Shown here piece by piece: positions 31,351 through 43,094 of a stretch of DNA of 64,000 bases. The position numbers and the translations under genes were made by a program. Origin of the DNA: Glebionis coronaria (Eukaryota > Streptophyta > Magnoliopsida > Asterales > Asteraceae); the NCBI GenBank assembly GCA_025667525.1, contig CM046875.1:120270340-120334339 (forward strand), given 5' to 3'. The stretch's first letter is position 1. Each line of letters opens with the position of its first letter. Below the pieces are notes generated by a model. It worked only from the letters and a program-made list of their open reading frames with translations, did not search any database and was not told the DNA's origin.

Positions 31351-32933
31351 TGTTAATGCAAGTGATGCCTAAAAACATTATTAATGTTAACTAATCTTTC
31401 TTAGTTTTGATCACAACAAACTCTACAACACATTTAGTATAAAACACAAACCGAGTTATTTAACTAACACTATCATCAAGGTAATAATCATATCACTAAC
31501 TTTTCTTAATCATACTTAGTGATCATCAAAGTGATTATCCTTAAAACTCACTTTTGTTAAACTGACAAAAGATTTTTTTAATAAACTTTCTTTTTAAGAA
31601 AATGTTTTATTAAAATGGAAAATGTAAATTTGAAAATGGCATATACCATATGCCATAAGAATATCCTTTGAAGGTTTAAAAAACCTCAGATATTCTTACC
31701 CCACTAAAAGACAAAAAAGGGAGCGGACTCTACTGGGCGGTACCTTAAATAGCTAGGCGGTTCCTTATCGATAAGGTACCGCCGGCTAGATAAGGATCCG
31801 CGCCCAGCTAGCCGTTGGACCTCGTCTTATATAAATAGTGGATCAAATCTCATTTTTCAACAAGCCTCTTGGACGTTTTTCTCAGCCTCCTACTCTTTTC
31901 TATAGCATAATCATTAGTAAATGATCACTTAAAGTGTTAAGGATGTTTACATATGATTATCCTCTTGATCCCCTCCTTTACCTTGTCCAAATGAGAAGAT
32001 CACTCACTCACTAGTGTTGTGATAAAGATGAATCCATGAATTAGTCATGTTCATCATGTTAGCCTTTTTATTTTTGTTGATCCATTTGTATTTATGAAAT
32101 ACTTGGACTAGTTGTGTTCATCCAAGCTATTTGTGAATACTTGGATTTGTTGTGTACATCCATTGCATATCTGTTTGCTTGGATTTGTGTTGTGTAGATC
32201 CAAGCTACATGTGTGTACTTGGATATGTCTAGTTGAGTTGTAATAGATTTGTGTAGTAGTTCTCACTAAACTATAAAGTGATGTGGTTGTGTCTTGTGAG
32301 TTCTCACAAACTTGAAAGTGATTAGTAGTTGTGTTGTGTGAAGTTCTCACTTAGCTTCAAAGTGAAGACTCGTGAAGATTGGTTCTAGCTTTGGATTAGA
32401 ACTCGACATCTAGCCTTGTGTCGTTAAATGGTGAAGTAGACAACGTCGTGAAGATTGGTTCTACCTTGAGATTAGAACTCGACATCTAGCCTTGTGTCAT
32501 TAAACTGTGAAGTAGGCAACGTTGTGTAGATTGGTCCTAGCTAATGATTAGGTCTCGACATTTAGCTTAGTGTCGGAAAATAATGTAAGCGACGATGTAA
32601 GGCTTTCTCCGCCAAGAAGGGAGCTTGTGGATATAGTGGAAATCTCGAGTAGGTGTACTCGAGGAGTGGAGTAGAAACGAGGATAGAGCCTCGTTGTCGA
32701 ACCACGATTAATCTTGGTGTCTTGTCATTAGGTTGTCTCCTTCCTTACTCTTTACTTATTTCATTATCATTATACTTACCTATTACCATTGCTAATGCAT
32801 TTGAATTGAACCTAATCATTATGCAACTTAGCTTCAAGTAAAAGATAGTTTTGATACATACTTAATTCAAAGTAATTTAAATTAGGTGACTAATTGAAGA
32901 GAAACTATTCAACCCCCCCTTCTAGTTTCTACA
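31351..32933 (+). repeat. 3' LTR of the pol-less element
   Basis: 1583 bp, collinear with 13151-14505 but retaining about 220 bp just after the TATA box (TATAAATA at 31831) that the 5' LTR lacks. Palindrome at 31756-31783; triplet arrays through 32594. Followed by AAAAC (32934-32938). Confidence 0.9.
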
Positions 32934-32938
32934 AAAAC

Positions 32939-33959
32939 ATTCACAATATCATAAAACACAAGAATCACCATAACATGAACATAACAACATTGAATAATAA
33001 AGAATAAGTTACCAAAAATTAGAATTCAAAGTACCAAAGTACAATGCATTCTACCCATATGAACAACCAAAATACAATTCGTCCTACCCATAGCCTTCTT
33101 GGAAATCAACCTCTTGGTGCGAGTATAGAGCCTTTTGGGGTATTTGGGAATGAGGATTGTTGGAGATTGGATTGTTTATGGTGTATGGCTTGCTTCTCTA
33201 CATCTTCCATGTCTTATAACATGAACACGGTAACTAATTCCACCCCTCACCACTTGGGTGAGGGGTGATATCAAAACACAGAAATATGATGGATTAAGAT
33301 TACAAAGGAAGCGATTATGATTCAAGGATAGATTGATTGATTATAAACACTACCCCATGGGTTTTATTTATAGATGAATTAGCCTTGGCCACTAAGCATT
33401 TTTCTTGGAGCCAAAGGTGAGTAATGTTCCAGGGAATGGAGTAATGAAGAGAAAATGATCGGTCTTTTGATGTTATGGGACTTAATTGGAGTGATTAAGT
33501 TTACTTGGAAAAGTGGCAGACTTGAGAAATGCTGGTGGCAGAATAAATCTTGCTGGTGGCAACTTGATGTAGTTTTGCCGACGGCAGAATGATCTTGTCG
33601 GTGGCAACTGGGTGTAGTTTTGCTGGTGGCAGAAATAAAGTTGCTGGTGGCAACTCGGCCAACTTTCCCTTATTTCTTCTTTAGTCCTTTTTCTTTGTTT
33701 CTTCCACTTTCTTTCTTCCAAACTTTCCAAGACTCTTTATCTTTGTATTATTTATCATACGAGAGCTACACTTTCGTATCTCGTTCATTCTTTCACCTTC
33801 AATACTCGTCTTTTCTTCATTTCTCATGTTGTAACCATTAATGAACCTACAATAGCAAATAAGCTTCATTAAGTATCATATGTTCATACTAATCACATAA
33901 ATATATGCATAAAAACCACGAATACGCTCCTAGAAATATGTTAGATTTGAGCGTTATCA
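32939..33959 (-). repeat. Shared LTR of the coding-less element, right part
   Basis: Continues the LTR interrupted at 13150 and matches 7161-8182. It ends at the LTR start (minus strand TGATAACG) at 33959. TATAAATAA on the minus strand at 33364-33372. Confidence 0.88.
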
Positions 33960-34965
33960 AATCCCCTCACACTTAAGTTTTGCTCGTCCTCGAGCAAGGA
34001 AAAGAGAAACTTTACTTTCCAGCAAGCAAATAAATAAAAATAAAGTTTAAACAAAATAACTACGTTCTAAAAGAAACGATTTTTTCTTAAAATTCTATGA
34101 AAAATTGAAAATATTTTTGGTTTTTATAAGAAATGGCTAAAGATGCAAACCCCCTCACACTTAAGAGTTTGCTTGTCCTCAAGCAAGTAAAATAAAATAT
34201 TTTTGGGATTTTTTTTATAAGAAATCGCCAAAGGCGCAAACCCCTTCACACTTAAGAGTTTGCTTGTCCTCAAGCAAGTAAAATAAAATATTCCCCACAT
34301 GGTGCGTGAAATGGTTTAGAAAAATAAGATTCAGATCCACCAAATACAAACAAGACTAAACCAAATGGCATGAGCACCAGGTGTACACATCTAAAGAGGA
34401 CTTTTATTCGGGTTACAAGGCTAAGGCTTCGATTTAACGGGTATGGATAAGACATGTGATATTTTTTTATGAGAGGTGTATCAAGAATATACAAGTTAGA
34501 AGTTTAAGTCTCATGTTGCTAGTTACCGAACAAATCACAAGCCCAAAAATGGTTATAGCTACGATCTTTATTCAACATATATCAACACATGCATATATAT
34601 CACGTCTTAGCACAATGGCTAATCGATATCTAAACATACTTCATCTTCCTTCATCTTCATATATTGTCATCGCTTTTTTTTACTTTTTTTTCGATGACTT
34701 ATTTTTTTTCTTTTTTTCTCTTTTCTCGTCCTCCTCTTTTTCATATATTTTTTTCATACATACATCACATGCTCCCCTCGCACTTCGCTTAAGCATACAT
34801 CATAAAAAATACAAATAAGAAAGACGTCTCCTTCGTCTTTGTTGGAATGGCACACACGTAGCGAAGTGTGGCAACTATAAATCATCAAAAATGATCCAAC
34901 ACACCATGCAACTAGCAACCCACCATTTAGACTTTGACACGGGTTAGGCTAGAGTTTAAGGTCCA
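33960..34965 (-). mobile_element. Truncated internal region of a second, LTR-sharing copy
   Basis: Matches 8183-9170, including PPT, the 92-bp tandem pair and T-rich tract. The homology stops abruptly at about 34965 (TTTAAGGT then unrelated CCAGTGACG). Because PPT-side internal sequence follows the LTR on both sides, the minus-strand block reads internal-LTR-internal-LTR. This is an LTR-sharing tandem arrangement truncated at this end. Confidence 0.72.
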
Positions 34966-35867
34966 GTGACGTGTTGCATCCAACCAGAAAATGCCACGTG
35001 GCTTCATCTTCCCAATTGAGAATTCTTGTTCTTGATCAAATTTGGGGAAAAAAAATTTCATCGGATTAAATGGTGATTAAACAAGTGGGTTGAGTTCGCC
35101 TCATCATTTAGATAATTTTTGATGTTGAAAGCTCTTTCTGAAAGTATATGAATAACGTTCCACGATCTGGGGATGAAGAATGCTACGTGTCATGTTGTGA
35201 TTTGTCCAATAAGTGAGACACGGAATGATATCCATAAGAACAGTAACGTTTATTGCATGGAGGCTTGTCATTGGTCCGAAGTGAGTAAGTGCGCCTCACT
35301 GTTGGGATTTGGCTGCATTAATAGCAGCCACTCTCTCCTCATTTATTAAGCTCCAGTCAACGATCCGTGTATCCTTTTTCTTGGCTTGTGATTGGATAAG
35401 AAGTATAGCACACAGGCCACTCCTTTATATATTTCCATATTTGGTAGCTTTAGTCCCTCTTGTTATCAGCTTTATAACTTGAACTTCAACCTTCATTATC
35501 TTGTCATTTTAGGCCCTTTGACTTCATACTTGACCAAATTCAACCCCTTGACTTGTTGACTTTGAGACTTTGTTCTTGACTTTTCCAATTTGACACTTTT
35601 GGTCCCTCTTCTTTACAAGTTGTCAAGAAAGGTCCTTTGACTTGTGTTGACTTGTCATCTTTTGTCCTTCTTTTATCTTTTCTTCATCATAAATGCCTTG
35701 ATTTACATGTTTGCTTCAAATTTGTATCTTTTTATCTACACAAGCACAAGCAACAAAGAATACCCATAATACTGCTTTTACACATTAAAATCTGGTATTT
35801 TACTTTGTGTTTTAGGGTTAAATATGATATAATTTAAGAGTATTGGAGTAAACCCCCTTACACTTAT
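34966..35867. other. Unassigned non-coding segment with TTGAC cluster
   Basis: No gene. Eight TTGAC words on the plus strand between 35518 and 35651. On the minus strand ATAAGTGTAAGGGGGTTT at 35850-35867 looks like a polypurine tract, so this may be the start of another minus-strand gypsy LTR. The left junction at 34966 is where the truncated element ends. Confidence 0.35.
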
Positions 35868-37185
35868 AACATTGATAACTTAGCTTAACCCAAGCTAAGG
35901 AAAGGTCTACTAAAGTGAATTCATTTTAGACATTATTAAGAGTCAATTTTGAATCACAAAAGTAACGAAGTGAACCCGATACATCTACTCTCTTTTAAAC
36001 GTTATTTGTTCATATGGATATTAGATCTTTCTTTTAAAGGATTATTTGTTCGTACGAATATCCCTTATATCTTATCTTTAATATCATCATTTAGTGGTTT
36101 TTTCGTTTGCACTTCTTGTTGCACAAATAATTTATCATTTCTTTTAAAAAGGATTCTTATGACATTCGATTCACACCATTTGATTCAACATTCGTTTGCT
36201 ACCCATTTGACATAAGCCTTTTAAATTCGTTGATATATGTTCATTTGACACTGCCATGATATGAACTTATTCGTTTCCTTTAAACATGATCTTTTGTTGA
36301 AATACTATATGAACCCTTTGATATGTTTTCATGCCAGAGCTATTTGTAACTAGTCATGGAGGTACCATGACCATGTTATAGATGCATCACTGACGTGACA
36401 GTATCTGTGACGGTGTGATCAGTTCACGACGTTCCCTTTTGTGTGCGCATTTGATTATGATATATGTGTGTGTGCACTGGTTATCAAGCTAGTGTACATA
36501 TATGACTTTATTTTGCATGGGACGTATGGATGTATCCTAGGTACTTTATTTCGTTTTGATTAGTGATTGGTTTATGTGTGCAATACACATTAATTCTCAT
36601 TTTGGTACATTTGGTCTGATACACCTGTGTACACTTATGATTATGTGGCTGGATGTGATAATATGTGCTTAAGTCTAATCATGTATCATGGTTAGACATT
36701 ATGTGAGCTCGTGGGCATTTTCTTTGTTGTGTTATATTCTTTGACTCCTTGGTTATTCCTATTCTACTCCTTGATCTATAGAAATCATATGACATATGTT
36801 TGGTAGGTTTTGGTATTCTTTCGTTATTTCATATATTGCTTCATTTTTTATTTTTTATATATATGTTCACTGAGCGTTAGCTTAGCTGCGTTTTCTTTTC
36901 CTACGGCAGGTATTAAGCGGGAAGCTAGGATATGAGAGATGTGTGTAGGAAGAGTTAGAGACTTACCTTAGTGAACTCATTGTCTTTTAAAAAATAATGT
37001 TCTGAAGACCTTTATCTTTTCAAGTTTTCATTTAAACCTTTGTGTTTTGGATTTTTTCACTTTTGGAGAGTTATTTTGATAATTGGTTGATATTTAATAA
37101 AATAAGACTTCAGCTTGCATTTATATATGTACTAATATGACCCTATAATGTGATGCATTGTCTCTTTATCGGAGCGGATGTTACA
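35868..37185 (+). repeat. Right part of the 3' LTR of the outer gypsy element
   Basis: 36860-37185 matches the 5' LTR remnant at 3548-3859 and ends GGATGTTACA. TATATATA at 36856-36863 is a candidate TATA box. The part before about 36240 is assigned by continuity only. The region with GCATCACTGACGTGACAG (36385) resembles long chromovirus LTRs, from memory. Open frames here (35949-36215) look spurious. Confidence 0.6.
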
Positions 37186-37372
37186 AGCAGTGAGCCAAAA
37201 CTGATGAATGAGGATGAATTACAATTTTGAGTATTGTGGGGTTGACAGTGAGTGCATGATGAATATGACTTCGTGTTAGGTAGTCAATAATCTCATGGAA
37301 TTCCTGCTGATTACCATATTTCACAAGATAAGCAACTTGGTTGTGTATTTCACATAAGCCGAGGTTTGCCAT
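37186..37372 (-). pseudogene. Truncated N-terminus of a copia-associated accessory ORF
   Basis: Minus-strand ATG at 37372 begins MANLGLCEIHNQVAYLVKYG, then EFHEIIDYLTRSHIHHALTVNPTI. This pattern matches, from memory, the start of a large ORF found repeatedly in Asteraceae Ty1/copia elements. Homology fades after NPTI and the frame runs into the LTR end at 37185, so the gene is cut off by the gypsy element. TATAAATATT lies only about 17 bp before the ATG. Function unknown. Confidence 0.55.
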
Positions 37373-38814
37373 TATTAATATTTATAGGAGAAGATGATTA
37401 AGAAAGATGTAAGTATTTGGGTTTAAGGTAGAAAGGTAAAAATGAGTTTGTGGTGAAAGGAATTAAAGTTTTATAGTTTAATTTAAGGGATTTGATTGGG
37501 CCGTGAATTTTAATTTGCCAAGAATAACGTATGACTATGTAATGATTGTATATTTGAAAAGAAATAAGTAAATATCTCTTAAAAAGGTTACCAAGGGGTG
37601 AAGTAATTGGCGTAAAAATCTCAACGGTAACTTTGTAAAATTCCCTCCAAACCAGAACTAACAAATAGCTACTAGAATTAATTTATACTATCATACTTAA
37701 TCCTAATGCTACCAACATTAATCTTAAAAAAACGTTAATCCTTCTACCCAACAAGCAAAATCCCAAAAATCTATCTATAATCACCATAATGTACATCTAT
37801 GAGTACATAACAATATAACTTTTTTAAATAGACACAATAGTAGGAACCCAGACACAGAGAGAGATGAGCTAACTTCAAAGTCTAAGCAAGTCGTCAAAGT
37901 ACTCAATACACACTCAAATTCATGAGATAGACACTGAATCCTATACGGCTCCTTGCTCGAAAAATATCCATTAGAACAAAGTCATCACTATATGCTCAAA
38001 CAGAACACTACTACTCACTTAACACTTGTAGGTTGCTTTAACCTCTGGTTTGTGAAAACCATTTTGAGCACTAAGTACTACTGGTGGTCAGATAAACTCA
38101 GTACAAGAGTCTTCTTGGAAGGATTTCCATCACAAAGCTGTTGTCTAAGAGATATTATGAATGAGATGTCAGAGAGTGAGTCATATAGTAAGAACTGAAC
38201 GACTAAGAAGTTGTGCAACAACCTAAATGAAGTATACACCATGCAAATCCTTTCATGCTTCTTTGCTTATTGATGAACCAAGTTCATTGTACACGAAGAT
38301 CTTATGAATTTGAGACGTTTTGTATCGATTTGGACAATTGATTCGAATTAGTTTCGGTTTTTAAACTAAAATTAAAGTCTACAAATTTTAAACTATTAAA
38401 TTTTATCCTAAAGTGCATGAATCGTAAACCCCCAAATTTATTAAATCTAAACACAATTACTTAAAATTTAAAACTATTTAAAAATTAAACTATTTAAAAA
38501 TTTATAAAAATTAATCTATTTAATTAAAATAACTTTAACACTATTTTTAAATCTAAAAAAAACTAAATTACTTTATTTAAATTCTAAATTGGTAAAAATT
38601 CTAGTTATTTAAATTCTAACTAAATACCTAAATTACTAAACAAATTTTATTGTATTTTGAGACTACTTATAAATTTTAAAACTAAATTTACTTTAATTAA
38701 AACATTAATTAAAATTTATTTAAAAACGTAAATTTAATTAAAACACACTTTAAGTCAAAAACTGCCAAACTTAGATCTACAATATTAATTAAGTAAAAGA
38801 AAGAAAAATCAAAA
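37373..38814. other. Unassigned AT-rich non-coding DNA
   Basis: No supported gene. An open frame at 37953-38198 lacks family resemblance. 38340-38760 is very A/T-rich with many AAATTTA words. Presumably upstream remnant of the copia element whose ORF starts at 37372, on the minus strand. Confidence 0.35.
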
Positions 38815-38912
38815 GAGCTTGCAGCTAAGATGGTAAACACGTTGGGTGTTCATCCGTGAGGTCACGGGTTCGAGTCCAACAAGGGACGTTTTTGTGATAT
38901 ATGTTTTTTTTT
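38815..38912 (+). mobile_element. tRNA-derived SINE-like sequence
   Basis: GCAGCTAAGATGGTAAACACG (38821) resembles an RNA polymerase III A box and GGTTCGAGTCC (38867-38877) is a perfect B box, about 33 bp apart. The sequence ends in a T run (38903-38912). It cannot fold into a proper tRNA cloverleaf, so a SINE head or tRNA relic is more likely than a working tRNA gene. No flanking duplication was found. Confidence 0.5.
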
Positions 38913-38928
38913 AAAACTTTGTGAATGC

Positions 38929-41079
38929 TGATAAGTATATCAGTAGTGAACTATCAGATTAGTAGAATCTGATAGCTTTAAAGAATCAACAAAATACAGT
39001 AAAACTATCAGCAAGCATATTATACCATCAAAGCATGAATCCAACAGAAACTCAAATCAAATTCAAAAGATATTGACAAACTCAGATAAATTTTAACAAA
39101 ACAAGTAGACTTGTATACTCAGCAACTAGATAACTCTAAATCAGATAACCATTAACATTAATCTACATAACAACTATATCAGAAAGATGCACATATCGAA
39201 TCACAAATAACACTTTCAGTTAATCACAAAGTCAAACCAAACGTTGCGATCAACCCTAACTTCACAAGACAATTCAGCAGACTAAATCAACAATAACACA
39301 GAGCAGATTTAAGTTAAATACTTCACATCGGAATCTTTATTAACTCATTATTATCACAATCCAGTTAACAAAAATTCAACACAATGATTCAAACTATCCC
39401 AAGCAAACTCACAGATAATAGAACAATATAGCCAATGCAACTGAAAATCTATCCATGATTTCATGTCGATACAGATCTAACATCAAAACCAAGAGGATTT
39501 ATCAAACTAAACATATTCTTAAACTTAACTATGAAATTATTATCATTATCAGATCCATAACAGATTCATAACTTCATTTCAAAAACAAATAACATCAATA
39601 CTTTAAATCAACATAAACAGATTTATAAGAAAGAGCAGTTAATTAACATGAAACTAAAAAAAACTTAAAACCTTTTGTAGAAAACCGTTGTGAAGAAGGT
39701 TAGCGCTGTGCTACCTTAGATCCGAAACGAAAACACCATAAGACAGCTTCATTCGAACCACCATCAACATTACCCGAACCATGAACCACCAATCAAATCA
39801 TGACAACAGCTTAAACATCAAACAAATTCGGACCAGTAGCTTTTGTTTAAAACCCAATTTATCAGTGGGATAAATCGGGTATATCCCAAATCTTACTCAA
39901 ATTTTCACTTAAGCTATTGATTTAGCTTAAATGACTATTCCTCAGTTATAGATAATAGTTATTATTAGAATTAAATTGCATAAAAATTTAAACAAACGCA
40001 GGCAAATAATTTCGAGACTAAAAGTAAACTTTTATTTCATCAAACAATTTATTACAACACTAAAGAAAAAGGAAATTACAATTTAATCTAAAAACTACCA
40101 TTATAACGATAAAGTAAAGAAAGGGATGAATTACATGAATAAAAATGAGGTCTTTATAGCTGAAGAGAGGGTGTTGGGTGGTTGATGAAGAATGTTTTCA
40201 GCCGTTGATGAAGCATAAATCTTTCTCTTTCTTGTTTGTTTTGATCCAAAGGTGGAAAATCACTCACCTTCACACAGATCGCCAGCGTGGCATACTTTTG
40301 TGCTACTTGTGTTTCTTGAATGCTGATTTGGCCTCCTCTTATTGGTGGATTGAGGAGTGGTGTGTTGTTTCTGCCAATGAATAGCTGCCACGTAGCCACG
40401 CTCTTCCACTCTTCACATCCGAAAATATGGGGATTTATTTAACACGCGTGTGAATCACACGAATACATCAAAACCCCTAATTTATTTGGTGATTTAATGG
40501 ATTAGGGTTTGGTGAATAGTACTTTTTTTACAGGTTTTGGGTTGGTAGAGAAAAGGATACATAGGAGTTATCGACAATGGTTATTATTTTATTGTGTGTG
40601 TGAGTTGAAAAACGTGTGAATTGTGAGGTGTGTGGGTTAATAAGTATATAAAACGTTTATTAACTTTGTAACTCATTTTGACCAAACGAGTAGTAACAAA
40701 AAAGCCCAAGTTTACTCCATTCGTCCATAATTTTCACTTATTTGGGCTTTTGGCCCATACAAACTCCATCCGTTTATCACATGTGGGTTTTATGAATAAT
40801 AATAATATTCTCTTGAATTTCAAATGGGCTTTAGAGCCCATTTTCCCAAATGTGGGCTCCACTTGTCGTCAACTTGATAAATCCGCGAGTAAAACGACTT
40901 GTTATCGGCTTTTTTGATCTTTTTCTTCAAACTCGTGCCGTTTTCGCCGGTTTTTGTGATCTTCGTACCTACACACATGAAACAAACAAAACAAGCATAT
41001 ACGAAGCTATTTTCATATGTTTTATCCATTTTAAGTCCGTTTTTAGGTACAAATGATATGAGTAATTACACTCATATCA
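38929..41079 (-). repeat. 3' LTR of the minus-strand Athila-type element (end approximate)
   Basis: The LTR start is secure: on the minus strand TTTAGCATGGGGGATTT is followed by TGATATGAGTG at 41079. TATAAAG at 40153-40159 (minus) is the likely TATA box. The end at about 38929 (minus ...TTATCA) is inferred from a TG/CA-type terminus and a TATA-to-end distance similar to the plus-strand Athila; the partner LTR lies outside the window. No coding sequence. Confidence 0.55.
41054..41079 (-). repeat. Perfect palindrome at the LTR tip
   Basis: TGATATGAGT-GTAATT-ACTCATATCA: the first 26 bases of the LTR form a 10-bp inverted repeat with a 6-base centre. Confidence 0.85.
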
Positions 41080-43094
41080 AAATCCCCCATGCTAAACTAT
41101 TGCCGTGTCCTCACGCAATGATAAAATAAAATACTAACTACACTTTTATTCAACTTTTGAAATTTTATTTTGCAAAGACATAATGTATAGCTTTCATTAT
41201 TTGAAAAATAACTTTTAGGATCATAAAACTCAAATAGATTCATCGTCCCCGACTTTTCACTTTTCCAAGCCAAGTGCAAAAACAAGATCATTGTCAATCA
41301 TAAGCCCCAAAATTAAACCAACTCATACAAGTAATTTGTGTTAAACTCAATCTCCTATTATTCCTAATTGTATCTCTATATTTTATTTGTCATTCACCCA
41401 AAGGCTCATTTGACTTTATTTGATATTTATTAGTCCAAAAATGAAGACAAGAACGGTGTAAACTCAACACTCAAAACCTAACCTCGACTTCAAAAACCGT
41501 TGTCACTAAAGAAAGCCCACATCAAGGATAACTTAACACGATTTAGGAATAAATCCCCGGACCCGAAATTTGGCTAATATGGCTACTTAAAAGCAAAAAT
41601 AAAAACCTCCAAAGTCAATTATGAATTTATGACCTTATTAATGGAGTTAGCAACAACTACATCATAACACCTTGCGGCTCTTTAAGATGCAATTGTGCTC
41701 CTTATTTAAAATCCACACCCGAAGGCTCCTTGGACAAAAATAAGGGAATTGACATCACCATCCCACCTTATGGCTCATGATGATGAAGCAATTTTTATTC
41801 AACACGTCCCCTTTCCATACACCCTAAGGCTCTAATGACATGGTTAGTGCTACATGACCCACCCGAAGGCTCCTAGAGAACATGTTTTTATTTATTCTTC
41901 TTTATTAATATGATATTTATAGTAAGCCAAATTTCCGCAATCCCATGATCAAAAGTACATGACACTGACACCCTTAAGGTGTTCTCACTTTAATTACAAG
42001 GGAAGAAAAAGAAGGAGCTACGAGTTAAGATATTAAGCCTAAATCGCTAAAAACTTCATTTATTAAGCAATTATTATTCAAGCGTGGAAAGTAAATACGA
42101 GGAGATTAAATCAAACACAAAAATACTTGCACAAAGAAGAATTAACCTTGGAAACTTATGATTGAACTCTATCATCTCTTGTTCTCCATATTGTAAAATT
42201 TCAAAAATGTGAAATCAATAGATACTTAGCCTATTAAATCAAAGTTTTGGGTTTTCAAGTCATCTATAGGATCTTGCATCTTCTTAGACTTTTTCAAGTT
42301 TTAGAATTTGCGTTTTAAAGTTCCCTTGGTAAACGACTTTCTAGGATCAATTATAGGAGCTTGCGAAAAGTTCTTGTTCTTAACATGTACGAATTAAGAC
42401 TTTCGCGTTTTAAAGCTCCCTATATAAAACCCTAGCAAAACTTAATTTAAATACGTTAAGGAAAAGCTAAGGTAAAAACCAAGTCGAGTCAAAAACTATT
42501 TTAATTTTCACCAACGAAAAGCCTACATTTGTGTCAAAAGCACTTATTTTCTTTATTAAAACTTAAAATAACACTAAAAATTTAAAAAAAATAAAATTTT
42601 TATGAAAAATGAGAAAAACAATTATGTTTAGACACGACAAAAGCAATAGCAAGCGATTATATCGATTGACTCCCCCATGCTAAAACCAAACATCGTCCTC
42701 AATGTTTCTTAGCTCAAGAGTAACACCCCCTTGCTAAAACACGAAGAGTCTAATGCAAAATCCTAACATGGAAAGAGCACGCAAATCTATAAGCCGTTTA
42801 TTAATTATGCCTCAAGATAAAATGTTAGTCGATAAAAATCAAAGAATAAAAAGTGTGCCCCTTTTTAGCATTCAAAGAATGGAAGATCAAGTGGACCGAC
42901 AAAAACCAAACACGGGAGTCTTCAATGATTGGGGTCATACCTAAGATTCACAACACAACAAAACACGAGCACGAGCTTGAAAGATCAAGCCTTATTAGTG
43001 TTAGAAAATAGAAAGAAGATAGAATGTATGGGACTCCCCCACAAGGCACCTCGTTTTTGTTCACCGAGTCATAAGCTCGACTCGATCCCCGCAT
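41080..43094 (-). other. 3' region of the minus-strand Athila with repeated PPT-like tracts
   Basis: 2.0 kb without ORF. On the minus strand AGCAAGGGGG (about 42728-42737), AGCATGGGGGAGTC (about 42670-42683) and the true PPT AGCATGGGGGATTT (41080-41094) share a pattern. ACATTGAGGACGATGTTTGG at about 42687-42706 is the counterpart of the plus-strand Athila motif at 25787. No env-like gene. Confidence 0.6.

Larger units (their letters stand above)
13151..32933 (+). mobile_element. Pol-less LTR retrotransposon with copia-type ends, carrying a nested Athila
   Basis: LTRs 13151-14505 and 31351-32933 start TGTTAATGC and end TTTCTACA. A tRNA-iMet PBS and a GGGGGAGA polypurine tract sit at the inner edges, and AAAAC flanks both sides. 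Without the nested Athila (17988-29014 plus one CTCAC copy) the internal region is about 5.8 kb. It encodes three small proteins of unknown function and no recognisable protease, RT or integrase, so it must be mobilised in trans, presumably by a copia element with similar ends. A palindromic motif around CCTTATCGATAAGG recurs in the LTRs and before each ORF. Confidence 0.88.

Noticed and set aside
34965..34970. LTR boundary at 34965 paired with 9170
   Set aside because: First taken as an LTR end, but the PPT and TG start at 33959 and 8182 show the LTR ends there; 34965 is a truncation point within internal sequence.
38815..38890. Functional tRNA gene
   Set aside because: A and B boxes are present, but acceptor and anticodon arms do not pair into a cloverleaf.
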